Assembly: GCA_963766175.1 (NCBI GenBank)
Contig: CAVXZE010000026.1
Span: 25,648-89,647, forward strand
DNA: 64,000 nucleotides
Reading direction: 5' to 3'
DNA from: CAVXZE01 sp963766175
GTDB lineage: Bacteria; Myxococcota_A; UBA9160; UBA6930
Both the position numbers and the translations under genes were made by a program. Positions within the stretch are counted from its first letter, which is position 1, and each line of letters begins with the position of its first letter. This document shows positions 17,098 to 28,326 of this stretch, one piece after another. The notes under the pieces were generated by a model, which was given only the letters and a program-made list of their open reading frames with translations, searched no databases and had not been told where the DNA came from.

Positions 17098-18315
17098 CTA
17101 GCCTAGCTCCTCCACGAGGTCGCGCAGGCTACGCACCTCGGAGACCTGAGCCGCACTACAGTCGATCTCTCCGAGCACCTGCGCGACGACGCGCTCCACC
17201 TCGGGATCGCCGATCGCCGCCGCCCGCGACCCACGCAACGCCGCGAGGACATCCGCCACGTGAATCCGGTCCAGCGGTCTTCCAATCTGATAGCCCCCGA
17301 CGGGCTCGCCGGCAGAGGGCACCAGAATGCCCATCGCTTCGAGCTCGCCCGTCACGTCGCGGACGGTCCGCAGCGGGATGTCGAGGAAATCCGAGAGCGC
17401 GTCCACACTCCACGGCGGCCGTCCGTCGCGGAATGCCCTCGCCAGCTCGACGGCGATGGCGAGCCCGATGCTCTCGCGGGCCGCCGCGCCGGCCGGAGCC
17501 CCTCGAACCTCGCGCCGGTAGAGAGCCAGTGTCTGGTGGGCGTAGGCCACCTCCGCGCCGAGCAGGATGATCGCCCAGCAGAAGTAGATCCACACCATCA
17601 GCAGCGGGAGAAACGCGATGGACCCGAAGACGGTGTTGTAGCGCATCACGCCGACGTTGAATTGCACGTAGCCATACTGGGCCAGGCTGAAGAGAATCGC
17701 GGCCACGACCCCGCCCAGGAGCGCGGAGGCGAATCGAACCCGGGTGTTGGGTAGAAACCAGTAGAGGAAGGCGAAGCCGAACATCGAGAGCAGCAGTGGG
17801 GCCTGGCGAAGCCCGACGTCGTAGAGGGTCGCGAAGAGCGGAACCTCCAGCAGCCGCTGCACCAGCGCTTGGCTATGGAGCGTCCCGCCGAGCGAGAGCC
17901 CCACGCCCAGCAGGATCGGCGATACGATCAGCACAGCCAGGTAGTCGGGAATGCGGCGCTCCCAGGAGCGCTGTCGCTTCACGCCCCAGACCTGGTTGAA
18001 CGCACGCTCGACGTTTCCGATTGCGAGCACGGTGGTGAAGAAGAAGACCGCCGCTCCCGAAGCTCCCAGGGCCGCGAAGTTCAGGTTCTGGATCAGGGGA
18101 AGGATTCGATCCACGGCCTGGGGACTGCCGGCGGCGACCTGCTCCAGGATCAGGCGCGTCATGTTCTCCGCGCTCAGGCCGAGCGCGCTCGAGATCGAGA
18201 CCGCGATGGCGAGCAGGGGAACCAGAGCGAGGAGGCTCAGGTAGGTGAGCGCGTTCGCACGCAGCAGCAGCTGATCGCGAACGAAGCCCTCACCGATGAT
18301 GACGGAGAGCTGCAC
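17098..18315 (-). CDS. YihY/BrkB-family membrane protein with C-terminal HTH
   Basis: 405 residues. About six membrane helices over residues 25-265 with the family motif ALTYLSLLALVPLLA, often mislabelled ribonuclease BN. The last ~130 residues are soluble and look like a winged helix (WSVDALSDFLDIPLRTVRDV), a known extension in part of the family. Function unknown, probably a transporter-like inner membrane protein. GTG 18315 is the first ATG/GTG/TTG in the frame, but sequence open upstream still reads like protein (FARVRSFLQESLW), so a start upstream on a rare codon is possible. Confidence 0.85.
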   Translation of the reverse strand: MQLSVIIGEGFVRDQLLLRANALTYLSLLALVPLLAIAVSISSALGLSAENMTRLILEQVAAGSPQAVDRILPLIQNLNFAALGASGAAVFFFTTVLAIGNVERAFNQVWGVKRQRSWERRIPDYLAVLIVSPILLGVGLSLGGTLHSQALVQRLLEVPLFATLYDVGLRQAPLLLSMFGFAFLYWFLPNTRVRFASALLGGVVAAILFSLAQYGYVQFNVGVMRYNTVFGSIAFLPLLMVWIYFCWAIILLGAEVAYAHQTLALYRREVRGAPAGAAARESIGLAIAVELARAFRDGRPPWSVDALSDFLDIPLRTVRDVTGELEAMGILVPSAGEPVGGYQIGRPLDRIHVADVLAALRGSRAAAIGDPEVERVVAQVLGEIDCSAAQVSEVRSLRDLVEELG

Positions 18316-18418
18316 GAACCCCCGCAGCCACGCCAGAGGCGCCGGCTGCAGGGGCTCGTCGCTCCAGAGGCTCTCCTGGAGGAACGAGCGAACCCGCGCA
18401 AACCAGGAGGCCGTCGGT

Positions 18419-19064
18419 CTACTCCAAGACCTGGAGTTCCACCCGCCGGTTCAGGGCACGCCCCTCACGCGTATCGTTCGTAGCGATCGGGTTCGACTCC
18501 CCGAAGCCAACGCTGGTGAGCCGCGCTGCTCCGATGCCCTTCTCCACCAGGAACTTGCGCACCGAATCCGCGCGCCGTTCCGAGAGTCCTTGGTTGTAGG
18601 CCTCGGGACCGGTGGCATCCGTGTGTCCCTCGACTCGGATCTGGACATCCGGCTTGCCGGAGAGGATCGAGGCGGCCTCGTCGAGGATCACCGAAGCGTC
18701 CGGTCGGATCTCCGACTTGTCGAAGTCGAAGTTCACGCCGCGCAAGACGATCCGCTCCTGCACCGGTTCGGCTGCCGGTGCGGGCTCGGGCGCAGGCGGC
18801 GCAGGCCGGCTTCGGCGTCGGCTTCGGCTCCTCCTTCTTCTCGGCCATCTTGCAGAGATACCACCCGGCCACGGAACCGACGACCGCACCCGCGAGGCCG
18901 TAACCGATCCGCTGGGCGTTGGTGTCGGGGGCGACGGCACCGGCCGTTCCCAATGCAATCTGCCCCACGAGCGCACATGCCAGCGGCTTCGGGCGACCGT
19001 TGGCGCAGCCGAACGCTGCCATTGCCACCACTAGGATCAGACACGCGAAACGCTTTCCCCTCAT
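18419..19064 (-). pseudogene. OmpA-family lipoprotein, frameshifted
   Basis: The first part encodes a lipoprotein signal (lipobox AAFGC) and a Gly/Ala-rich stretch like a glycine zipper, then a KKEEPKPTPKP linker. The second part, in another frame, has the peptidoglycan-binding OmpA domain (NFDFDKSEIRPDAS, EGHTDATGPEAYN, LNRRVEL). Dropping one G from the CCGG near 18804-18809 joins the frames as KPPAPPAPEPAPAAEP. So either one base is extra in the assembly or the gene is truly broken. ATG 19064 is preferred over 19070 because AGGAGG touches the latter directly. Confidence 0.75.
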
Positions 19065-19081
19065 CGCCATCCTCCTGGAGA

Positions 19082-19143
19082 AGGGCCTCCTCCACCAAGG
19101 CCCTCACCCGCCGGCAGGATCCGCCGGAAGTGCCGGCACTATA
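19082..19143 (-). promoter_or_regulatory. leader of the OmpA lipoprotein gene
   Basis: A -10-like TATAGT sits at 19138-19143, without a clear -35 box. Between it and the ribosome site are two perfect hairpins: GCCGGCA/TGCCGGC (19110-19137) and AGGGCCT/AGGCCCT (19082-19104). The second ends 5 bases from the Shine-Dalgarno AGGAGG, so the leader could affect translation or mRNA stability. Confidence 0.3.
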
Positions 19144-19153
19144 CCCGCTTTTC

Positions 19154-19558
19154 CTAACGACCGGTACATGAGAATGACTCGATCTCCAGAAGTCCCGAGA
19201 GCTTTTCGAGGGTCTGGGGGCCGATTCCGGGGACCCGATCCAGGTCATCGAACTCGCAGAAGGGAGCCGAGGATCGCGCGGCGGCGATGGCCGCCGCGCG
19301 CGACGGCCCGATCCCCGGGAGCGTCTCCAGGCTGGCGGGACTGGCTCGGTTGGGATCGAGGGGCAGGCCGAACAGACGGCGGGCCGGGCCCCGCACCGGA
19401 GGAAGCTCCCCGGGTTCCGTCGCACAGGCGGCCTCCACGGTCCAACCATCCATCGAGGCGCGCTCCCCGGGCTCCGCGCACTCGGTGGGAAGCGGCGGGT
19501 GCGCCGGAAGCGCGAGCCAGAGCAGCACTGCGGACACGCACAGGGCGGCCGTCGCCAC
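19154..19558 (-). CDS. ComEA-like helix-hairpin-helix protein
   Basis: About 134 residues: an N-terminal membrane anchor or signal (ATAALCVSAVLLWLALPA), a short linker, then two helix-hairpin-helix motifs (LPGIGPSRAAAI, VPGIGPQTLEKLSG) preceded by DPNRASPASLETL. This is the ComEA architecture, a periplasm-facing DNA-binding protein used in DNA uptake. GTG at 19558 is chosen because it follows GAGG and starts the hydrophobic segment; frames further upstream overlap tsaE. A single ComEA gene does not prove competence. Confidence 0.75.
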   Translation of the reverse strand: MATAALCVSAVLLWLALPAHPPLPTECAEPGERASMDGWTVEAACATEPGELPPVRGPARRLFGLPLDPNRASPASLETLPGIGPSRAAAIAAARSSAPFCEFDDLDRVPGIGPQTLEKLSGLLEIESFSCTGR

Positions 19559-19587
19559 CCGGAAATCCTCGGACCTATTCGGAACGA

Positions 19588-20070
19588 TCAGGGCCGTTGC
19601 TTTCTCCAGCGCTCGAGTGCGGCCTGCGAAACCGGCCCGCCGGCTCGCACCTCGAGTGTTCGTCGCTCGGGCCGACCCGCGTCGACACCGCTGAGTCGCA
19701 CCTCCAGGTGGTCCCGAGGGAGCGCGTGTGGGAAGCGATCCCCCCACTCGACCGCCACCACGGATCCGTTCGCCAGCCAGTCGAGCCAGCCCGCGGACTC
19801 CAACTCTCCCTCGCTCTCGACTCGGTAGAGATCCGCGTGAACCAGTCGGACTCCGCCCGGTGTCTCGAACTCGTTTGCGATCACGAAGCTCGGACTCGAG
19901 AGAAGTCCCTCGTCGAGATCCAGACCCTCGGCCAGCCCCTGGGCGAAGACCGTCTTGCCGGCGCCCAGCGGTCCGACGAGCGCGATCACGAGGCCTATCG
20001 AGTCGATCTCGCTCGCGAGGACCCGGGCCAGGGCGCGGGTCTCAGCGGGGTTCCGGGAATGCAATTCCAT
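19588..20070 (-). CDS. tsaE: TsaE, t6A-synthesis ATPase
   Basis: About 160 residues. P-loop GPLGAGKTVFAQG, SPSFV, HADLYR and EWGDRF are the TsaE/YjeE hallmarks. It works with TsaB, TsaC and TsaD to add threonylcarbamoyl to A37 of ANN-reading tRNAs. ATG 20070 gives a normal N-terminus and overlaps the nnr gene by 29 bases. Confidence 0.92.
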   Translation of the reverse strand: MELHSRNPAETRALARVLASEIDSIGLVIALVGPLGAGKTVFAQGLAEGLDLDEGLLSSPSFVIANEFETPGGVRLVHADLYRVESEGELESAGWLDWLANGSVVAVEWGDRFPHALPRDHLEVRLSGVDAGRPERRTLEVRAGGPVSQAALERWRKQRP

Positions 20071-21646
20071 CGGATCCACCCAGGACCGGCGGTGCGCCCG
20101 TTCCCGCCAGGGATTCACGCAGCGTCATCATCGCCGCGGGAATCTCGCCAGCGAGATCGCCCGCCAGCACACCCGCGGATCCAGCGCGAGCGGCCAGGCG
20201 ATCGGCGGCCCAGCCGTGGAGAAAGGCTCCCAGCGCGCCGGCCTCGAAGGCGCCGGTTCCCTGGGCGAGCAGCCCGACGACGACGCCGGTCAGCACATCG
20301 CCAGTGCCCCCCGTCGCCAGGCTCGGCCCCCCGCTCGCGTTCACCACGCACTTCCCTCCGGGCTCCGCCGTCACCGTCGCCGCTCCCTTCAAAACCACCA
20401 CCGCACCCGTCTGTTCCGCCAGCGCGCGCGCGGCAGCCAGGCGATCGCGATTGATTTCCGCAGGGGAGCACGCCAGCAGTGCGGCGGCCTCTCCGGGGTG
20501 CGGCGTCAAGACAGTGGGCGCCGCTCGGGCCTTCAGCAGCGCAGTGGCATCCGCGAAGGCCAGCAGACCGTCTGCATCGAGCACCAGCGGCCGCTGGATC
20601 TTTCCGGCAATCCGTCGCACCAGAGCCAGCGTCTCGTCACCGCGCCCGATGCCCGGCCCCGCGGCCACCGCGTCGCGGCCTTCGATCAGATCCAGGATCG
20701 GCTTCTCGGCGCCGGAGGCGAACCCATGAGCCGCCGTCTCTGGGACCGGAGCCGTCATCGCCTCGGTGCACTTCACCTCGAGAACGGCGTTGGTGCTCTC
20801 CGGACAGGCGATGGTCACGAGTCCGGCGCCGACGCGAGCGGCCCCTTCGGCGGAGAGTGCCGCGGCGCCCGTCTTTCCCTCCGAGCCCGCGACGATCAGG
20901 ACGTGGCCGAAGCTCCCCTTGTGCCCGTCCGCCGGGCGCGCGGGGAGCCGCGCCGCAGCCGCGCGACGGGTCCAGAGCTCCGCGGTCCGCTCGACCTGCG
21001 GGGCCTCGTCGGCGATGCCGATGCGGCCGACGACGATCCGTCCGGCGTGGCTCCGTCCCGGCTCGAGAGCGAGGCCGAGCTTCGGAAGCCCGAGTGTCAC
21101 GGTGACGTCCGCCTCGACGGCGCAGCCGAGTGGCTGCCCCGTATCCGCGTCGAGCCCCGACGGAAGATCCACCGCCACCACCCTGCAGGCCGGACGGCTC
21201 GCGGAGAGCTTGCGAATCGTGGCGGCGGCCGATCCCTCGACCGCGCGATCGAGACCGGTTCCGAAGATCGCGTCCACCAGAACGTCTCCGGGCCGAGGAC
21301 GCCAGCGAGCCGGGGCGACCGGGACCCCGATCGCCTGGGCGCGCTTCCAGTTGGCGGCGGGGTCGCCCCGCAGACGCGTCGGATCGCCGACCCAGACGAT
21401 ACACACGGGAGTCCCGAGGAGATGCAGGTGGCGGGCGACGACCAGGCCATCCCCGCCGTTGTTCCCCGCGCCGCAGACCACCCAGACGGAGCTCCCCCTC
21501 GCCAGCTCCGACGAGACCTCGGCGGCGACGACCCGTCCGGCGCACTCCATCAGCAGCTCGCCGGGCACGCCCAGCGTCTCGATGGTGTGCCGGTCGAGGC
21601 AGCGCATCTGTTCGGCGCTCAGAAGGGGCCAGACGTCGTCAATCAT
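20042..21646 (-). CDS. nnr: Nnr, bifunctional NAD(P)H-hydrate repair enzyme
   Basis: 534 residues. N-terminal epimerase (VVCGAGNNGGDGLVVARHL) and C-terminal ADP/ATP-dependent dehydratase (VLTPHPGEAAALL, NASGGPSLATGGTGDVLTG). Repairs the hydrated forms of NADH and NADPH. It lies between a pdxJ homologue and tsaE, as in many deltaproteobacteria. Confidence 0.94.
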   Translation of the reverse strand: MIDDVWPLLSAEQMRCLDRHTIETLGVPGELLMECAGRVVAAEVSSELARGSSVWVVCGAGNNGGDGLVVARHLHLLGTPVCIVWVGDPTRLRGDPAANWKRAQAIGVPVAPARWRPRPGDVLVDAIFGTGLDRAVEGSAAATIRKLSASRPACRVVAVDLPSGLDADTGQPLGCAVEADVTVTLGLPKLGLALEPGRSHAGRIVVGRIGIADEAPQVERTAELWTRRAAAARLPARPADGHKGSFGHVLIVAGSEGKTGAAALSAEGAARVGAGLVTIACPESTNAVLEVKCTEAMTAPVPETAAHGFASGAEKPILDLIEGRDAVAAGPGIGRGDETLALVRRIAGKIQRPLVLDADGLLAFADATALLKARAAPTVLTPHPGEAAALLACSPAEINRDRLAAARALAEQTGAVVVLKGAATVTAEPGGKCVVNASGGPSLATGGTGDVLTGVVVGLLAQGTGAFEAGALGAFLHGWAADRLAARAGSAGVLAGDLAGEIPAAMMTLRESLAGTGAPPVLGGSDGIAFPEPR

Positions 21647-21701
21647 CGGAAGATTTCTACCACGAGCGATCTACTACGGCCAAACCACCCGGAAAGGTCC
21701 A

Positions 21702-22412
21702 TCAGCCCAGGCGTTCACGGAAGTCCCGGACCGCGCGGTCCAGACCGACCAGGATCGCCCGGGAGATCAGGGACCGGCCCACTGCGACGCGTTGGACTGC
21801 CGGGGCAGCGGCGAGCACGTTGGCCAGGTCGCGCATGCCGAGGCCCCCACCGATTCCGATCGAGAGGCGTAGCTTCGCGGCCAGGCGCGTCGCATCGGTG
21901 AGGCGTTCCAGACCTGCCCGCCGCTCCGCCTCGGGAAGATCGACGAGGGCGGACGTGAAGAATTCGACCGCGGCCAGGTCCGCCGCATGCGCCGCCTTGA
22001 CCGACTCGAGATCCGGCGAGACCAGAACCGCGACCTGGAGCCCGGCGTCGTGAAGCGTCCGCACCACGGGGGGCAGGGCCGCGCCCCAGGCGCGGAAGTC
22101 GAGGGGACCGGAGGTCAACCTGCCCTTCCGGCCTTCGGAGGCGAGCAGGAGCCGCTCCGGCTGCGTCTCCAGGGCCACCTTCACCAGGGCGGGCACCGGT
22201 GCCATGCGCAGCTCGAGAGCCGTCGCCGCGCGGCGCACGGCCCGAACGTCCGCCTCGCGCACCGGCCGCATCTCCTCCGCCACCCCGAGGCGAATAAAGT
22301 CCGCGCCGACCAGCTCAGCGAGCGTCGCCGCAGCGGCGAGATCCGGCTCGGATCCTTCGGTGGCGTCTCGCAAGGCCGCCAGTGCATCGAGAGAGAGCGT
22401 GAGGAGTCGCAC
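21702..22412 (-). CDS. PdxJ-like protein, catalytic residues lost
   Basis: 236 residues. The fold and spacing follow pyridoxine-5'-phosphate synthase along the whole length (GADFIRLGV, LELRMAP, PERLLLASEGR, VGRSLISRAILVGLDRAV), and the gene sits in the pdxJ slot after glmM. But residues matching the catalytic set are replaced: the His of VHLRED is Gly43, the Glu of LEMA is Arg69, the His of AGHGL is Gly189, the His of IGHA is Arg213. It is therefore probably not a working PdxJ. GTG start, 3 bases after the glmM stop. Alignment was done by eye. Confidence 0.75.
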   Translation of the reverse strand: MRLLTLSLDALAALRDATEGSEPDLAAAATLAELVGADFIRLGVAEEMRPVREADVRAVRRAATALELRMAPVPALVKVALETQPERLLLASEGRKGRLTSGPLDFRAWGAALPPVVRTLHDAGLQVAVLVSPDLESVKAAHAADLAAVEFFTSALVDLPEAERRAGLERLTDATRLAAKLRLSIGIGGGLGMRDLANVLAAAPAVQRVAVGRSLISRAILVGLDRAVRDFRERLG

Positions 22413-22415
22413 GAC

Positions 22416-23789
22416 CTAGTCGCTCCCGAAGGCGCGCCGGATACACTCGGCGATCTCGTTCGCGTACTCAGCCACCCGCGACCCGTCCTCTCCCTCGACC
22501 ATGACCCGGATCAGGGGCTCGGTACCACTGAAGCGGATCAGCACCCGGCCGCCGCCATCGAGCTCCTTCTCGATGCGCCGCACCAGCTCGCACACCGAGG
22601 GAAACTCCTCGATCGGTCGCCGCTCCGAGACGGGAACGTTGATCAGGACCTGAGGAAAGCGCTCGATGTCGGCAACCAGCTCCGAGAGCAGACGCCCCTT
22701 GCGCCGCATGATCGCGAGGACCTGAAGCCCGGTCATCAGCCCGTCGCCGGTGGTGTTGTGGTCGAGGAAGATGATGTGGCCGCTCTGCTCCCCGCCCAGG
22801 TTGTACCCCCCGGCCCGCATTTCCTCGACGACGTAGCGATCTCCGACCTGGGTCCGGACCAGCTTCAGGTTGATCTTCTCGAGGGCCCTCTCCAGTCCAA
22901 GGTTGCTCATCACCGTCGCCACCACGCCACCCCCCTTGAGGGCGCCGCGCTCGACCAGATCCCGGGCACACACCGCCAGCATCGCGTCACCGTCGATGAT
23001 CTCGCCCTTCTCAGTGGTCATCACGCTTCGGTCGGCGTCGCCATCCACCGCGATCCCTACGTCCCCGCGCAGCTCCCGCACCTTGGCTGCGAGCTTCTCG
23101 GGATAGAGGGAGCCGCATCCCTTGTTGATGTTGCGTCCATCGGGCTCCACGCCGATGGTGAACACCTCGGCACCGAGCTCCTCGAAGACCGTCGGACCCA
23201 CCTTGTAGGCGGCGCCATTGGCGCAGTCGAGCACCACCCGCAGCCCGGTGAGATCCATGTTCATGGGGAAGGTCTTCTTCAGGAACACGACGTAGCGCCC
23301 GGCCGCGTCATCGATGCGCCGAGCGCGCCCGAGCTCCGAGGGATGAGCGCGGTGCTTTCCGAGTTCACCGGAGGCGATCAGCTCCTCGATGCGGAACTCG
23401 ACCTCATCGGGCAGCTTGAACCCATCGTGGGAGAAGAACTTGATGCCGTTGTCCTGGTAGGGATTGTGGCTCGCCGAGATCATCACACCGGCATCGCAGC
23501 GCATGTCCGCGGTGAGAAAGGCCATGGCAGGTGTCGGCATCGGTCCGACCTGGATCACGTTGACGCCCATCGCGCAGATCCCCGCGCCCAGGGCGTCCTC
23601 GAACATGTAGCCCGAGAGCCGCGTGTCCTTCCCGATCAGGATTCGGTGCATTCCCCGGCCGCCGCCGCGAAACACGTGGGCCACGGCCTGCCCGAGTGAC
23701 AGGGCCATCTCGGCGGTCATCGGATCGACGTTCGCGGTTCCTCTAACCCCGTCGGTTCCGAACAGCTTCAGCCTGCGTTCGCCGCTCAT
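22416..23789 (-). CDS. glmM: phosphoglucosamine mutase
   Basis: 457 residues. Start KLFGTDGVRGTAN, active-site serine loop ISASHNPYQDNG, metal loop DGDADR, sugar-binding GEQSGH and C-terminal phosphate loop RFSGTEPLIR. Makes glucosamine-1-phosphate for peptidoglycan and LPS. ATG overlaps the cdaR stop (ATGA), giving the classic cdaA-cdaR-glmM order in which GlmM interacts with and tunes the cyclase. Confidence 0.96.
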   Translation of the reverse strand: MSGERRLKLFGTDGVRGTANVDPMTAEMALSLGQAVAHVFRGGGRGMHRILIGKDTRLSGYMFEDALGAGICAMGVNVIQVGPMPTPAMAFLTADMRCDAGVMISASHNPYQDNGIKFFSHDGFKLPDEVEFRIEELIASGELGKHRAHPSELGRARRIDDAAGRYVVFLKKTFPMNMDLTGLRVVLDCANGAAYKVGPTVFEELGAEVFTIGVEPDGRNINKGCGSLYPEKLAAKVRELRGDVGIAVDGDADRSVMTTEKGEIIDGDAMLAVCARDLVERGALKGGGVVATVMSNLGLERALEKINLKLVRTQVGDRYVVEEMRAGGYNLGGEQSGHIIFLDHNTTGDGLMTGLQVLAIMRRKGRLLSELVADIERFPQVLINVPVSERRPIEEFPSVCELVRRIEKELDGGGRVLIRFSGTEPLIRVMVEGEDGSRVAEYANEIAECIRRAFGSD

Positions 23790-24475
23790 CCGCCCTCCTC
23801 TTCAGCCTCCTCTTCGGCTGCCTCCCCCCCCGGCTCGAGGGGAACCACCTCGACCCGGACCTTGATCAGGTTCTCGCCCTCCGAGTGCACGTGGGGACCG
23901 GCGAACATGGGGCGCACCTCGCGCTCCAGGGTTTCGTCGGCACCCGACAGGTCGATGGTTTCGGTGACCACCTCGGTCAGCCGGAGCACCTCGCGGCGCG
24001 GCCCGGTGATCCGCACCCGCAGAGGCTCGACCTGCACGGCGCCGACCACGAAGCCCGGAGCCGGCTCACCGGCCAGATCCGCCCGGACCTTGACTGCCTT
24101 GCTGCCCCGCGGCTCCAGGGTGAAATCGATGCTCGAGGGCGATCGGCTCACGATCTCCGCGCCCCGGGGAAGATTCACGGACGCGGCATCGACCTCGTGC
24201 TCGGTGACCCCCGCCTTGGCGCCCGAGAGATCGACGACGTACTCGAGGTCGGCAACCGACAGGCTCCTGAGCGCGGCACGGCTTCCCTTGACACGTAGGT
24301 TCACGGCGTCGGCGCTCTGATCCGTCACGACGAGGTCGTCCGGCACGTCCAGCAGCACCATCGACACATCGAAGCCCCGCTCGATGGGATTGGTTCCGTG
24401 GGAGACGCCCCAGAGGAGGAGGGCGACGCCAGCCGCCAGGAGCTTGTAGCCGAAGTTCCGGAACAGCCACTTCAT
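23786..24475 (-). CDS. cdaR: CdaR/YbbR-domain regulator of CdaA
   Basis: 229 residues. One N-terminal membrane helix (KLLAAGVALLLWGVS) followed by about two YbbR repeats outside the membrane and a Glu-rich tail. It modulates the membrane diadenylate cyclase CdaA. ATG at 24475 overlaps the cdaA stop by 4 bases (ATGA); the long frame upstream is antisense-like noise inside cdaA. Confidence 0.88.
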   Translation of the reverse strand: MKWLFRNFGYKLLAAGVALLLWGVSHGTNPIERGFDVSMVLLDVPDDLVVTDQSADAVNLRVKGSRAALRSLSVADLEYVVDLSGAKAGVTEHEVDAASVNLPRGAEIVSRSPSSIDFTLEPRGSKAVKVRADLAGEPAPGFVVGAVQVEPLRVRITGPRREVLRLTEVVTETIDLSGADETLEREVRPMFAGPHVHSEGENLIKVRVEVVPLEPGGEAAEEEAEEEGG

Positions 24476-25380
24476 TGCGTGCCTACTGCGCCCGCCGCAC
24501 CCGGAGCGCCCTTGCCGTCCGAGTGGACCTGCTCCGGGAGCGTCTCCACCGGTTCCTCGGCAGCCTCCGGCTCCCGCTCGCTTCGGGTCAGGAGATCCCG
24601 GAGCACCACCCGGAGCCTCGGCGCATCGAGATCGCGGGTCATCTCGCCGGCCATCACCACCGAGATGCTGGCCGTCTCCTCGGAGACGACGACCACCACC
24701 GCATCGGCCTCTTCGGTGATGCCCACCGCAGCCCGGTGGCGGGTTCCGACGCCCTCGGGAAGATCGGTGCGCAGGGTGAGGGGCAGGATGGAGCCGGCGT
24801 GGGAGATCCGACCCTCCCGGATCAGCACCGCACCATCGTGGAGCGGCGAGTAGGGCAGGAAGAGCGAGATCAACAGCTCCTTTGACATCGCCGCGTCGAT
24901 CGGCGTGCCCGCCTCGATCAGATCTTCCAGGCTGTTCTCGCGCTCGAGCACGATCAGGGCCCCCACCCGCTTCTGGGCGAGGGTCTGGGAGGCCCGGACG
25001 ATCTCCTCGAGGATGTGGGACTCCTGCAACTCGCTCAGCTGTGGGAAGAACCCGCGGCCCACCCGAGCGAGAACGCGCCGGATGTCCGCCTGGAACACCA
25101 CGATGAATATCACCCATCCCCAGGAGAAGAAGACGTCCAGGATCCAAGTCAGCGTCATCAACTGGAAGAGCTCGGAGAGCAGCCGGGCGGCGATCAGCGC
25201 CATCAGACCGGCCAGCATCTGCACCGCGCGCGTCCCCTTGATCAGCAGGAACAGCCAGTACGCCGCGAAGGAGACCAGCGCGATGTCGATGGTGTCGCGG
25301 ACCGGATCGTAGGTGGTCCCCATGAAGTCCCAGAAGGCGCTCCACTGCTGCGCGAGCTGCTCGATCAGGAACTCGATCAT
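24472..25380 (-). CDS. cdaA: CdaA, membrane diadenylate cyclase
   Basis: 302 residues. Three membrane helices in the first ~110 residues, then the DAC domain with both signature motifs, LHDGAVLI and GTRHRAA. Makes the second messenger c-di-AMP, usually linked to osmotic and cell-wall balance. The last ~50 residues are a Pro/Glu-rich tail. ATG overlaps the folP stop (ATGA). Confidence 0.95.
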   Translation of the reverse strand: MIEFLIEQLAQQWSAFWDFMGTTYDPVRDTIDIALVSFAAYWLFLLIKGTRAVQMLAGLMALIAARLLSELFQLMTLTWILDVFFSWGWVIFIVVFQADIRRVLARVGRGFFPQLSELQESHILEEIVRASQTLAQKRVGALIVLERENSLEDLIEAGTPIDAAMSKELLISLFLPYSPLHDGAVLIREGRISHAGSILPLTLRTDLPEGVGTRHRAAVGITEEADAVVVVVSEETASISVVMAGEMTRDLDAPRLRVVLRDLLTRSEREPEAAEEPVETLPEQVHSDGKGAPGAAGAVGTQ

Positions 25381-26234
25381 GTCAGGTCTCTCCGCGCATC
25401 CCGGAGGGCTCGGGCGACCGTCGCCATTCGCAGCGCACCCTCGAGGTCGTGGACGCGAACTGCGTCCGCCCCGGCGAAGATCGCCACAGCGCTCGCGGCG
25501 AAAGTGGCCTCGACGCGGCGATCGACGGGATCCCCCGTGAGTTCGCCGAGGAACGACTTGCGGGAAGGGCCCACCAGGACCGGAAACCCGACGGATTCAC
25601 GAATCCGCCCGAGATTCGCGATCAGATCCAGGTTGTGAGCGAGGCGCTTCCCGAAGCCGATCCCCGGATCGACGCCGATCCGTTCAGCGGGAATCCCCGC
25701 CTCGAGGGCCTGGTCCGCCGAGGCGCGGAGCTCCGTCGCCACCTCCGCGACAACGTCCTGGAATTGCACGGTGCGCTGCATGGTGGCCGGATCCCCGCGG
25801 AGGTGACCCAGCACGATCGCGGCACCGGCCCGAGCGGTCACACCCGCCAGCATCGGATCGAACCGCAGGCCCGAGATGTCGTTGACCACCCGGGCGCCGG
25901 CTTCGAGGGCCGCCTCGGCCACCGCCGCCTTGCGTGTATCGATGGAGATGGGAACCGAGATGCTCTTCGCCATGGCTTCGATCAGGGGGCGGGTCCGAGC
26001 GATCTCGACATCGATCGGAACCTCTTCGGCACCGGGCCGCGTCGACTCCCCGCCCACGTCCAGCATTCCCGCACCGGACGCCACCAGCGCCTCGGCCTCG
26101 GCGACCGCCGCTTCCAGATCCAGATCGGCACCGGTGCGAACGAAACGACCGCCGTCCGAGAAGGAATCGGGGGTCAGGTTCAGCACACCGACAACCGTCG
26201 CACGCTCTTGCGGGAAGATCGTCGACTGGATCAT
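25377..26234 (-). CDS. folP: dihydropteroate synthase
   Basis: 285 residues. Motifs VVGVLNLTPDSFSDGG, DVGGESTRPGA, NDISGLR and GPSRKSFLG. Couples p-aminobenzoate to the pterin in folate synthesis; target of sulfonamides. ATG 26234 is used because the longer frame to 26315 would run into ftsH; GGGAGA lies upstream. Confidence 0.95.
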   Translation of the reverse strand: MIQSTIFPQERATVVGVLNLTPDSFSDGGRFVRTGADLDLEAAVAEAEALVASGAGMLDVGGESTRPGAEEVPIDVEIARTRPLIEAMAKSISVPISIDTRKAAVAEAALEAGARVVNDISGLRFDPMLAGVTARAGAAIVLGHLRGDPATMQRTVQFQDVVAEVATELRASADQALEAGIPAERIGVDPGIGFGKRLAHNLDLIANLGRIRESVGFPVLVGPSRKSFLGELTGDPVDRRVEATFAASAVAIFAGADAVRVHDLEGALRMATVARALRDARRDLT

Positions 26235-26265
26235 TCGATGAAATCTCCCGGGGGGCGGGCTCCTG

Positions 26266-28185
<1,920 letters not shown>

Positions 28186-28326
28186 GTTCACTCCTGGCAC
28201 CGACTCAGAGCCCGACCGCGACGAGCCTCGCGTCCACGCTTCTGCCGGCGGTTGCGCCGACAAATCCCCTGGGGGATCTCGCGTGAATTCGAATCCCCAT
28301 CCTGGATTTCTCTTTACAATTGAAGA

